Assembly (NCBI RefSeq): GCF_041296385.1
Contig: NC_091017.1
Coordinates: 50,962,214 to 51,026,213 of the forward strand
Reading direction: 5' to 3'
DNA length: 64,000 nt
Source of the DNA: Aphelocoma coerulescens
Lineage: Eukaryota > Chordata > Aves > Passeriformes > Corvidae
Shown here: in pieces, positions 53,701 through 64,000 of the stretch
Numbering within the stretch: position 1 is the stretch's first letter
Layout of the letters: every line of letters begins with the position of its first letter
The notes under the pieces: generated by a model
Told to the model about the DNA's origin: nothing
Seen by the model: the letters and a program-made list of their open reading frames with translations, nothing else
Database searches by the model: none
Translations under genes and position numbers: made by a program

Positions 53701-56700
53701 TGTAACTTTATAATATTAGTATATATACACAATTGTTTTCTCTTAAGTATGCAAAATACGTAGCAAGTGGAATCTCTGACTTCTCCAAGGAATCTAAAAT
53801 TCAACATTTTGTCACTATAATTTTGCCACTGTTGTGAAATTAAAGACAGATGTATCCAAGTGTTACATGTAGGAAAGCAATAATCCTTAAGCTTTAAAGA
53901 TGACAGCATTGGTGAGAAGTGTGATTTCAAATTAAAATGGCAACATGCAAATGAAAAGGCTACTGGGGATTCAACAGAAGAAAAAAAATCTTCAGACTCA
54001 AAAATAGTCAGAAGTACGCAGATGCTGGTCATTGGATATGTATAGAAGGCAAAGTTGAACTACATATTAATACAAGTTTTGCTCATGACAAGGAGAAGAG
54101 CTATGAAACTAATTTTTGAGTTTACTGACAAAGCTAGACTGGAGTCAGGAGTAGAAAAGTAGAGCTGTGTTTACAGTAGAGATCTTATTGCTCCAGCTTT
54201 GGTACTGAAATTACAATGTGACTTATCTCATAATAAATGCATGGAAATTAATACTCACCTGTCCCCACCATCTGTTTTGCTACTGGCGTACAAGATCTGT
54301 CTTCTGAGGTAGTGCTTATAGAATCATCATCTACAGAAACACACAGTTTTAAATAGACTTGGATTTAGACAAATAGATTGCTAATATTATTGTCATCCTC
54401 TGTAGGAAACACCTATTTCCACCTAAAAGTGTCCTAAGCCCTTAGTCTAACCCATTAGTTATAGACTTGAAGAATCACAGTCACAGAATCATTTAGGATG
54501 GAAGCAGTAATCATTTAGGATGGACTTAGCATTGCCAAGTCCTCTTGTAAGCCACGTCCCTAAGTGCCACATCTACGTGTCATTTAAATCCCTCCAAGGA
54601 CAGTGACTCCACCACTGGCCAAGTCCAAGGTGACAGTTCTGCATACCTCCCTCCTTACTTCACCAAGAACTGGAAAAGCTGCCATTTTGTGACTGCTGTG
54701 GCCAAGAGGCTCCAACCACCAGCAGTCCTCTATTCACAAACACCAGGTCCAGTGGGTACCTCCCCTAGCTGGCTCCTTCACAGCTGTGTCCGGCAGTTGT
54801 CTGCCAAACACTGCAAGAACCTCCAAGGCTGTGGAGGTTCCTTTGCTGTGCTGTATTTCCAGCAGACATCTGGTAAGAGACCTCTGCTGGAGTCTCCCCC
54901 AAGGCCCAGCAACTTTGAGACTTCTCCCAGCTTATAAAATATTTCAGCTGCCTCTTCGCCCTGGCTGGGTGGTTGGTAACAGACTCCTACCAGGATACCT
55001 GCCTTGTTGCCTTCTCCTGATTCTTACCCATACATCCTCAACCCTACTGCCACCATCATGAGCTCTAGACAATCAAAACACCATCTAACATGCAGAGTAC
55101 CCCACAGTCTCTCCTTCCTTGCCTGTCCCCTCTGAAGTTTATAGCCATGCATTGCAGCACTCCAGTTGTGCAAGTCATCCCTCTGTCTTCAGGATGGAAA
55201 CTATGATATAGTTTTCCTGTTATGGAATGGCTTCCAGCTCGTCCTGTTTGTTGCTGTTGTGCACTGGTATAGATGCACCACAGCTGGGCTTTTGATCCCA
55301 CCATCTTTTGGAGGTGAGAAGTTCTAATTTTTACATCGTTATTCTTAAGTGCTTCTGTGGTTTCTAACACATCAATAACCCCCGTGTCTTTGCTGAAGTC
55401 CATCTCCTGACTCTACTGAAACAGCAGATTGAAGAACCTCTCTAGAACACATCCCTCAAACGTTGGCATATTGCCCCCAGGCTCTCTAGTAAGTCTGGTT
55501 TTATCTCTTTCCACCTGCAAATTTAGCTTAAAGATCTTTCAATGAGCCCTGCTAACTCCTGAGCTAAGATCCTTATCCCCCCTTTGAGACAGGTATTAGC
55601 AAGTCTGGTGTCATGGAACCATGACTAAAAAGCCCCGCATCTTCCCAGTGTCACCAAGCTTGGAGCCAGATAGTGACCTACTGGCTCTTCCTGTTTCTTG
55701 CAACTGGAAGAAGAGAACACTACTTGTGCTATTGATCCCTTAACCAGTTCCAAGGCCCTGAAGTCTCTCTTGATTGCCCTCAGGCTTTTATTTGCAACTT
55801 CATCACTGCCTACTGAGAAATTCTTGACATCATGTATGAACATCAAAACCCAGCTTTGCTGGTTCTGGGTTCATTTGCTCATGCTCGGACTACTCTGAGG
55901 CTGAAAGTTCACTTTTGTGTGGACTTACTTTTTGGGTTGGGAGGAAGAGAAAGATGAGTTCTCATTGTTTGCTAGGGGATGTTATAGACTAATTATGTTC
56001 AATACTGGTTTTAGTAACAGGCAGAAGTAAATATTCCTTTTATGTTTGGAAAAACTGAGTGCTTACTGTCAGAAATAGAGATTCTTTGTAAATAAGCAGG
56101 TTCGTTTGATGTGCTTTCTATAATGGTACTTGCCAATATGTGCACAAACTAGTACTTGGAATTTGTACTTGCTCTATAACTTGTTTTCCCTTAAATCATT
56201 TGGCAAATACTTGTTTTTCATAAGCCATGTGCAGGAATATATTTTGTACCTGTGGAAAATCTGGAAATCATACAGTCATCAGCATGTGTGTGTGCTTTAC
56301 ATGGGGTACTAGAAAAAAAGTGTTTTATCTCATAAATAGGCACCCTATAACTCTTGAGAAAATTCTTGCATCTTCCTTAACACTTGCAGCTATTGGAAAT
56401 GGGCCAAAACGGAGCTATAGGTCTACTCCTAGGCTTCTAATAGATGCCTTTTTTTTTAACTATTACCAACCTCCCCATGGTGTTTTCATTTCTGTGCTCC
56501 TTCTCTCAACCATACTGGCTCTCTGATCTCTTCCTGTCTTTGGCAGTGGCACTTGTGTAGTGCTGACCTTCATGATTACTGTGCTCAATTGGATATGGCA
56601 TGACAGGGAGTTTGTGTGTATGAGGCAGTCAGTTGAGCTGCATGACATTTTATCCTCCACTTTGCATTCATGTGACCTCACTATGTCTCAACTTCCAGGG

Positions 56701-59700
56701 TCACAGATGTACTTTATCCTCAGCGTCACTTGTGTTTCTGTGTGTCATTGTTGTGATGGCACTGCTCTGATGTTGTCCTCAGTGTCACAGTCACCACAGT
56801 TGTCTTGATCAAGAGGAGCCAATGCAAACAGTTGTAAAGGGTGTGTTGCATAGGGTGTCTCAACATCCAAACTACAGATAACATAATTGCTGAAAAGGAA
56901 GCTCTTGGCTGGCATATTCCTGATGCATACAATAGAAATATTCTTATGGTAGAAACTTTCAGTGTCAAAGGCCAAAGAATTGCTGTTCACAGATTCACTA
57001 TAATTGATTTTTTTTTTCTATTAACTTCTGTGTACAAACAGCAGTACTGTAAAGAATATTTTGATCCAGGGTGTCAGATCACTATATTTCAATGTCATCA
57101 TTATTTCCTCTGATGTCTTTTTTTCCATGGTCTTCTATAGTTTTTATGCTCATTTATTCCAGAATAAATATTAATATCCCTACTGCGCTCTAACGTTAAA
57201 TTTTAATATTTTAAATAAAACAGATCTTCTCCTGATCACTTGTCATTGAATATATGACTTCTTCATATTGCTGAGGTGCTGATTTCAGTTTTATATTTCA
57301 AATAGTTCAGAATATATGTGGAAATTGCTTGATAGTAAATAATCTGATATTAAATGCAGCCATTAAGTAGTCTGAAAATACAGACTAGATATAAAATGTT
57401 CTGAGTTTTTGAGACAGCTATTTACCTTTCCATTTTATTCTCTCTAGCAACTGTAAGAAAACTGTAAGAAAAACAGTCGTTGTGTCACAATCAAATGCAG
57501 ACTAATCATATTCATCAAAAAAAGGAGCATGTTGTCTGGGAAGATAAGATTTTTTTTGTAATTATGGGAAGGAGAAATCAGTGTTCATACATTTCTGCAC
57601 TATGAAATCAAGCAAAACCCATAATTTTTCATAACCTAGAAGTAGAACAAGTATAATTTGCTGGAATAACAAATGAACCTTTAGAATCTGCAATGCCCAG
57701 TAAAGTAGAATGTCCTGTTAGAACTATCACGACAAAGTCATGACCTACCTATATCAATCGTCTCCTTCTTTATTTGTGTAGCTTCCAGAGCTGCTGGGGT
57801 GGAGTTGGCAAAGTCCCCCTCATCTTCAAGGATTTCTGTAAAAAAATAATCATTTACGGAGCTCTTAAACTAAACAGGTCTTCAGTGATGTCTTAAGAAT
57901 CACCCACTTCAGAATGCCACTGATGATAACTATTGTTAAAGATTTCCTCTCTTAACACATTAAAGCTGCCATTTCTCTGCAGTAATAGGCATAAGAGCAG
58001 AGTGTACTCATTTACATATTAAAGTAAATCCAGAACACCACATAACAGCTACAGCATACAAGTTTATGGGTTAAATGTGCAAACTCTTAAGTTATTTTAA
58101 CCTGGATCAGAATTTGTAGCATGGTTCACTGATGGTGGGTGTAAGATATCTAGGTACTGGCAAATGTTTGTGCAGCAGAACAGGCAAGACAGTGACTTGC
58201 ATAAAGGGTGCAGTACATACTGAAATTATTGAAAGACTCCAAAGTGACTGATGCCAAGAGTGTCTGAATAAGCCCCAAAAGGAGCAAGGGTCCTGACATT
58301 GCATCAGGGTGCTGTGCCTAGACATTTCATCTGCCTGATGGAAACAATGTACTAAATACTAAAGCCTGTCCTCAGAGCATCTCCTCTGCTGCAGCTTGCA
58401 GGGGTTTACATCACACAGCTGGGTTACAGAGGTGTCCCTGGGCTCCCCTCCATGGGGAGGAGATCTCCACTCCTCTGCCATTGGCCTACTGTTGTTTAAG
58501 GGAGAATTCCACCCCTCTGCCCTGGGACAGAGGGGTGGGCAGGTGGATGATGCAAGTGGTCTTGCTGATCCTCACTTCCCAGTGAGGACACTGCTCTGCA
58601 GAGATTAAATGGTGAAGGCCACATCATGGATCAGTGACAGCAGTTTTCTGGCTCCCTGCCTGTTCTCAGTCCATTTAAGAATATTGCCCCTAAACATTGA
58701 GCAATAAAGTTTAATCTAGGGCCATTTTATTAAAAATTACCCCCAGATCAATCCAGCTTTGTTTGTGTCAGATGTTCTTTATGATGTGACCAGCATCATG
58801 TGCCTTTTTCTTTTTTTTTTTTTTTTTTTTTTTGGTGAGCCAAGTATGTGGGTAGGGAGCCTGGCTTTTTTTCTAAGGCACCTTTCAGAGTTTGGGAGGG
58901 AGGGCACAAGAAGAGGAGGACTGAGCCAAACAGAACAAGCCATCAACAGTTTCTGGCATGGATAAAACACAGTGGCTCCATCTGCATTGTTCAGTGAAGC
59001 TATAGACAGTTGCCAGCAAATATGCTTAATCTCTACTTTGAAGCACTGTTCACAAGGCCACCCGAGCAATGCTGTCACAGTCTTTCCTTTCACCCGCTCA
59101 GACTGATACAAGCTCTGTTCTCTTTTGGCACACTGTCACTATCACTAATTATCTTGTTTTCTGGCTCATGAGGCAAGATTAGTAATTTGTCTCCTAATCC
59201 TTACTCTCATGTGTGTCTTGTATAGTATAAAAGGGAAGTGTGATATATTAAAGCTAGGGAAAATTTTCAGTGTGTGGCTTATGTTTACTCTCCAACAACT
59301 TGCAAAGTTGCTGCCATCTCTGTCATGCAGACCTGTGAGAGTGCATACAGAAAACTGTGGATGCACAGTTAAGAGTTTGTGTCTGCAGCCCAAAGATGCC
59401 TAGGCTAAGGCAGTGAATAATCAACAACTTTGGGTTTGCACTTCTCTGAAACACTGCTTAAAACTAGCCTGGGGCATATGTATGAAAACATTATCTTTTG
59501 ACTTTATATCTGTACATTTTAAAATTCTGGGCACACAGCAGCAAGTGTTCAAGCCAATGTTAAATGCCTGAGTATGTACCGACTTAAGATCTTAACTTTA
59601 AACAACAGATTTTAAAAAAGCCCTTGCTTAGGAGTGTATCTTGGAAGTGTCATGACTTACTCCAAATTTGTTTTGAGAGGGACATAGAGTAAAGTGTACG

Positions 59701-60570
59701 GGGTACCAAAAATCCTAAGAAAACAATGACAAGGAAAGGAATTTGTTTGAAGTAAAATACTTGCTGTAGGTATTTTTAAGAACATCAGGGTACTGGTATT
59801 TGTTAGAAACCTGTTTTCATCTCCACCGTTGTTCCTGGCACTTCAGATTTAATCAGACACTGTGGTCGTACTGCTGAGTCTGACACATGTGGAATGTACA
59901 TGGAGTTCAGATTGACAGATTGTATAGACTGAAGTAGTCGGCTCTTCTGAAAAGATTTCTGTAACTAACTAAAAGTGATCCCACGAAATTGAAGACATCA
60001 GTAAAAATGACCAAGTAAGGTTTTATTTGCAGATCGATTCAATGTGGGTTATGTTTCGCCAGAAGAGAAAGCAACCCGCAGTGTCCGCAGCCTATCGCAG
60101 GACGCTTTAGCTGAAAACCCCCGGGCTGGGGACTCTTGTGGTCCTTCTGCTCCCCCAGCTGGGCAGTGCTGACAGCGACGTGTGAGCAGCTAGGACAGGC
60201 TGTGCAGCGAACTGTGAGGATTTATTTACCTCTGTCTTCTTCTCAGGTGGACATTTGCTGCTCTTAGAGTAGCAAATTCATGTGGGCAGAGGAGAAAAAC
60301 AGTATCATGGCACATCAAATAACTAGGTGTTTTCCTGAAGCTAGTGTGCCTGTCTTTTGACTAACACCATCTTTGTATTTTCCTTACTAGAATATGGCAA
60401 ACCCAAATGGGCTGTTTATAAAGACTGGCAGTGGTGGCAGCGTTCCTATGGCTCGTAACTCAGATTCACATGTAAGATCATGAGAAGCACGTGTACTCTG
60501 TGGCAGCTCGTGCATCTTCTGTGCATTTATGCAGCTGCAGTTGTCAGAAGGCAATGTCTGCCCAGGCTAA

Positions 60571-60631
<61 letters not shown>

Positions 60632-63600
60632 GTATATTCAGTGCATATACAGCTCTGGCTGCAGAGTACATTAACTGCATATAATGATAAGGAAGATAGC
60701 TAGATATGAGTTTAACAGAGTTTCTAAATTCTCATTTATTAGGGTTAGGTTATCAAATTAGTGTTTTCTACAAATTTTTTTTCAAGGCACACAAATACCT
60801 ATAAATTTAATAATTCCATGCCTGTTGAGAAACACTTTTCTACAAAATTTCTGTTGAATATGCAGGAGCTTTATAAAAAGTCACATCCTAAATGCTAGTG
60901 ATCATGAGACATTACTGATATCAAACAACCAATATAATATATCACTGCTTGTTTGCCTTTTTCACTGTTTATCAGTGAGCATATTTATGAGTACAGAGGT
61001 ACATACAATCTCTTTACTTACCAGTTTCTCACTTCAAAATTAATTGGACTGTCTAGGAAAACATGTACCACAACTAGAGAACAAAGGGTCTCCATGATAT
61101 TGTAATGTAAAAAGTGTGCATCTTTTCTCTGGTTTATGCAATACCTAATCATGTTCCCATTAGTAAAATTAAAGACTAGGTGTCTTTTACCACCTGCAAT
61201 AAAATTATTTGAGTGTGTATTGTTTGTTTGGGAATGAGGGAAAGAATTTTGCAAACTGAAGTTGTTCATGATGGAGTGTGGTTTTGCCTTTTTCCCCCAC
61301 AGAAGTTTAAAAAATAGTCTTATGAGTGGATAGGCTGAGCCACAGACACTTTTGAAGCACTTGCTATTTTAATTTTTCCCCACAAAATCATATTGCATTT
61401 ACAATTACCCAGAAATAAACAAAGTATGCAGTTAAAATACATATATTTGAAAAGGGAGATGGTAAACTACAGATATTTTTACACCTACACTTATCTTAAA
61501 GGACAGAAATGTGTATTCAGAACTTTACTAGAAATATTCATTTAACTTCATCTTAAATAGCTTGTTTGGAAGAGTGCAGCCCAAGAAGTTACAATAGTAT
61601 GTAGCACCAGGCGGTTGAAAACTGTCAGATGACACTTAAGGGGCACTGCTGAATCTTTGTATTATTACAGTGTCTTACTACTGTCCATGTGTAAGTAGTA
61701 ATTTTACTTATTGATGGGGAGAAAAGGAATTTAATACATTCTTTAAGCAGTCTTAACTAGATCCCACAAGGTGCTGTTTATGACTCCTTTCATATTTGTC
61801 TCTCTCAAAATGAGGTCCCATAGGCAATGCACTTGTCGTGACAACCTGTTTTTCTCCACTGCATGCTTCAAGTGCCCATGGTGAGCTGGTAAAAGGTTGC
61901 TATGTTGGTTTGGGGTTTTTTTGTTTGTTTTTTTGTTGTTAGTAAATTTAAATTTATGAATGTAATTGCTATTGAATGAAAAAACAAAAATGCTACTGTC
62001 TGGTATACCTCAGATTACCTCTCATGATCAACCATCTCTTTACTTGCCATAGCTATTTCTTTCATTATATGCAGAGCTGCCCCATTCCTGGAGTAGTATT
62101 TACAATAACATCATCTGTCAGAAGATTTTTAATTTGATACTAAAATCTTTCAAGTTCACATTAGACCATTTTAAATTCTGTAAGACTACTCCTTAATGCT
62201 TAATTTAGACCATATTCTGCCTCACACTACTGAAACAGAACATGAGGTGCTCTGTTGTAGGCAATAAAACTTGTCAGCCTGAGAGACTTTCATGTGTCTC
62301 TAATTGAATGTTAAACTTCTGCTTCCCCTGAAATTTATGTTTTCAGATGTAAACCATAATCTTTCTTTGTAAAGAGCAGAGCATATGACCTTCATATTCA
62401 GTGAGACTACTAAATGAAGTCTTCATCCCCTGACATGAGCATTTACACAATTATATCCTGATCACGTATTGTGAAAAAGAGATGCTGTATTCGTTCATGC
62501 ACAGGAGACTGAACAATACTAATCTTTGGGAACAGATAGTTTAGGTAAATGTAAGTGCAGTAGTACATTGCACTCAACTTGCTTAAACCAGTAGTTTCTT
62601 CTCTACATTCTGCATCACAAGTCTTTGAAATGAGTGCTTACTAGACTGATTTTATCAAATTTAGCAGGACATTGTAAATGTCATACATAAGTACATGACA
62701 CTTATCTCTGTGACATTATCTCTTGTTTTAAAATTTTCTAGGTCTCTGCATTTTCTACCCATACTTACAGTTTGGACTTATTTTAGAAATTAAATTTACT
62801 AAATTTAGGTATTTACATAAAATAGAAGAGTTTTCAGATTACCTGAAGCAGAAACTTTCTTTACATCTGCAACCTGTAGGTCTTCTGACATATTACTTAC
62901 AGAGTCCTCTTCACCTGTGTCTCCAGGCATCTCTGTGTAAATAATGCTAAATTAATTAGGGCACCAAATTTTTATACTTCATAAAAACAGCTGTCGTGTA
63001 TCAAATCAAAAAATCCATCCAGCCTCAGATTCTCTTTATGCCAGCAGGCAAAGTAGATGCATAAGAAAAATGTCTGCAAAATGTCTACAAAATGCAGCTG
63101 AAGAGTGAATCTTCCCCCAAAATGTTCTCACAGTTTTTCAGCTGGTCTTTGTGTAACATTTTTCTTGACTTCTTCCATTACTTTAGTAACTTCTAAAGTA
63201 ATTAGATTCTAAAGACTTCTAAAGTCTTACATTTGGCCAACATAATATCATCCCCTCATCTAAAAGTTTAATGTTTAATTCTGTTCTTAAACAACAAGCA
63301 TGTTTCTGGTTGTACATACCAATAAAAGTATTTTAACTCTTGGGTCATGTAGGTTCATCGGTCTACTCTAATTCTGCATTGATCATCCATTACCATTCAT
63401 TGTCAATAACCACCCAAAACCAAAGGCAAGCTCTGCCAGCATTCTTGGTGCTGTTCCTTTTGCTATTTTCACAGTTGTCTCACCAGTTTGGGAGTCTTGC
63501 TCCAAAGGCCAGTAAAACTGAGCTATTTCGGACCATAAGAGAAAGACAGTTTGTATGTCAATTTTTTTAACTTGTGTCTATAACTACAGATTTCTTTTGC

Positions 63601-64000
63601 TCAATGTCTTAATTTTTCCAGTAACATAGTCTGACTATCTCTCTGATCCATTTATTTTATCTAAACTGGAAACAGTCTCCTCTGACATGATTTTGACTGG
63701 AATTGCCTCTCTGTATCATTTTATCCTATGTCTTTGTCTTTTTTTCCTCCTTTCGTTTCTCAATTCTATTCAAAAAAGTACAGGGCAATCACCCAATCCA
63801 AAATATTACCTTATAACATAATACAAAACTACTAGACAAATAGTAAATTTCCATTCAGCGTTTTTCCCCCAGAGCCAATCAGTTAATCTCTCTGTTTGCA
63901 CTTTTTGAGTTTTTTAAGGTCTCTCTGGTGCTGGAAAACTTAAAATTTTAAGTGATATGTGGGTAGTTGAAGTACTTACCTATGGAATCCTTTTCTGATT
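50516..64000 (-). CDS. Myb/SANT-like (trihelix) DNA-binding domain gene, 3' part, 7 exons
   Basis: Seven minus-strand exons (64000-63980 partial, 62932-62843, 57835-57749, 54330-54259, 53604-53203, 51803-51744, 50730-50516) join in one frame, about 315 residues, ending TGA at 50518-50516. Every junction is phase 1. The 402-base exon holds a Myb_DNA-bind_4 type domain (HWSDNEVRALINIW ... EIFEEIARRLMKRG ... WKQCRTKYKNLKYEY), the trihelix fold also found in ZSCAN20 and ZSCAN29. The upstream exons encode acidic, Ser/Thr-rich linkers, one with IKKE, a SUMO-acceptor type motif. The last exon encodes a long amphipathic helix region (FQKLLTERVHTVTEGKKFLF). It is probably a nuclear DNA-binding protein; its target is unknown and I do not recognise an orthologue. 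The 5' end is outside. It runs antisense to the likely PPAT intron 1. Confidence 0.8.
51744..51803 (-). CDS. Trihelix gene, basic linker exon (60 bases)
   Basis: Acceptor agtttcag and donor g|gtaaga; phase 1 at both ends. It encodes GDATSNTGSLSIKRKTWND; IKRK is a small basic cluster. Confidence 0.72.
53203..53604 (-). CDS. Trihelix gene, DNA-binding domain exon (402 bases)
   Basis: Acceptor atattttcag and donor g|gtacta; phase 1 at both ends. The Myb/SANT-like domain covers about residues 25-113 of the 133 whole codons. The conserved hydrophobic and aromatic positions W26, W38 and W73 and the helix-3 signature WKQCRTKYKNLK are intact, with no stop or frameshift. Confidence 0.88.
54259..54330 (-). 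CDS. Trihelix gene, linker exon (72 bases)
   Basis: Acceptor ttctgtag and donor g|gtgagt; phase 1 at both ends. It encodes DDSISTTSEDRSCTPVAKQM..., Ser/Thr-rich. Confidence 0.72.
54476..54625 (-). mobile_element. CR1 3' end fragment
   Basis: Antisense CR1 3' terminus (CACAGAATCATTTAGGATGGA) with a short internal duplication of ATCATTTAGGATGGA, then 3' UTR text ending at CACCACTGGCC. Confidence 0.75.
54626..55890 (-). mobile_element. CR1 5' half: ORF2 endonuclease and ORF1-side sequence
   Basis: On the minus strand the text corresponds to CR1 ORF2: IDVLETTEALKNNDVKIRTSHL, then AP-endonuclease-like sequence (FRGDRQGRRDCGVLCMLD, VGVCYQPPSQ-like), all with frameshifts. Upstream non-coding or ORF1-side text continues to about 55890. 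Together with 54476-54625 it looks like one element with its RT deleted. It lies in a trihelix-gene intron. Confidence 0.7.
55900..57740. other. Trihelix-gene intron sequence, no gene seen
   Basis: AT-rich with several short chance frames on both strands. No repeat family or exon was recognised. Confidence 0.5.
57749..57835 (-). CDS. Trihelix gene, acidic linker exon with IKKE motif (87 bases)
   Basis: Acceptor ttttacag and donor g|gtaggt; phase 1 at both ends. It encodes ILEDEGDFANSTPAALEA followed by TQIKKETIDI, where IKKE fits the psi-K-x-E SUMO consensus. Confidence 0.72.
58811..58833. repeat. T23 homopolymer
   Basis: A poly-T run in a trihelix-gene intron. No retrocopy with a matching 3' UTR is seen next to it. 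Confidence 0.85.
60574..60632. repeat. (GT)n(TA)n compound microsatellite
   Basis: About 23 GT units followed by about 6 TA units, in an intron of the trihelix gene. Likely length-polymorphic. Confidence 0.93.
62843..62932 (-). CDS. Trihelix gene, acidic linker exon (90 bases)
   Basis: Acceptor tttacacag and donor g|gtaatc; phase 1 at both ends. It encodes MPGDTGEEDSVSNMSEDLQ..., acidic and serine-rich and likely disordered. Confidence 0.7.
63980..64000 (-). CDS. Trihelix gene, exon cut by the window edge
   Basis: 21 bases ending SEKDSI plus one base precede donor g|gtaagt. The acceptor lies beyond 64000. The frame joins exactly to the next exon through a Glu codon. Confidence 0.6.
   Translation of the reverse strand, partial: NQKRIP

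Larger units (their letters stand above)
57840..62840. other. Trihelix-gene intron, 5.0 kb
   Basis: Contains the T23 run and the GT/TA microsatellite. No PPAT exon, RNA gene or further trihelix exon was found on either strand. Confidence 0.5.

Noticed and set aside
55065..55403. 112-residue minus-strand frame as a host gene
   Set aside because: Its text is CR1 ORF2 start and endonuclease sequence with frameshifts.
58779..59111. 110-residue minus-strand frame ending in a lysine run, beside poly-T; possible retrocopy with a poly(A) tail
   Set aside because: The lysines are the T23 tract read in antisense; no poly(A) signal, no parent gene recognised and no flanking repeats seen.
60480..60703. 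Frames with alternating Cys-Val
   Set aside because: Translation of the GT microsatellite.

Overview
The window reads as a stretch of bird nuclear genome. Coding sequence is split into short exons with GT/AG introns, two CpG islands mark promoters, and the interspersed repeats are almost all CR1 LINE fragments, including degraded reverse transcriptase and endonuclease pieces. One solo LTR carries the widespread avian 'TGTTGTGGTTTAACCCC' terminus. I cannot name the species.

Layout: (1) 1-5100 is non-coding flank with CR1 pieces. (2) 5100-23050, plus strand, is a complete 12-exon LONRF1 gene (RING, TPR, RING and LON N-terminal domains). The spliced exons give 728 codons plus a stop. (3) 23050-31200 is intergenic with one large CR1 copy. 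(4) 32252-41040, minus strand, is a complete 9-exon PAICS gene (426 aa), tail to tail with LONRF1. (5) 41041-41640 is a GC-rich bidirectional promoter. (6) 41641-41768, plus strand, is PPAT exon 1, encoding the propeptide and the catalytic cysteine. I find no PPAT exon 2 in the remaining 22 kb. (7) 50516-64000, minus strand, is the 3' part of a gene with a Myb/SANT-like (trihelix) DNA-binding domain. Seven exons are visible, every junction is phase 1, and the 5' end lies beyond the window. If PPAT exon 2 is downstream of 64000, this gene is nested antisense inside PPAT intron 1.

PPAT and PAICS work in the same pathway. PPAT catalyses the committed step of de novo purine synthesis; PAICS catalyses the AIR carboxylase and SAICAR synthetase steps. 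Sharing one CpG-island promoter with an E-box, an NRF-1-like core and two CCAAT boxes fits co-expression. LONRF1 is a predicted E3 ubiquitin ligase with no pathway link to the purine genes. The trihelix gene is probably a nuclear DNA-binding protein of unknown target.

The most unusual observations are the antisense nesting of the all-phase-1 trihelix gene, an LTR inserted 29 bp upstream of a PAICS splice acceptor, and a C17 tract inside the shared purine promoter. All exon borders come from reading splice sites and reading frame by eye; no alignment or transcript data were used.
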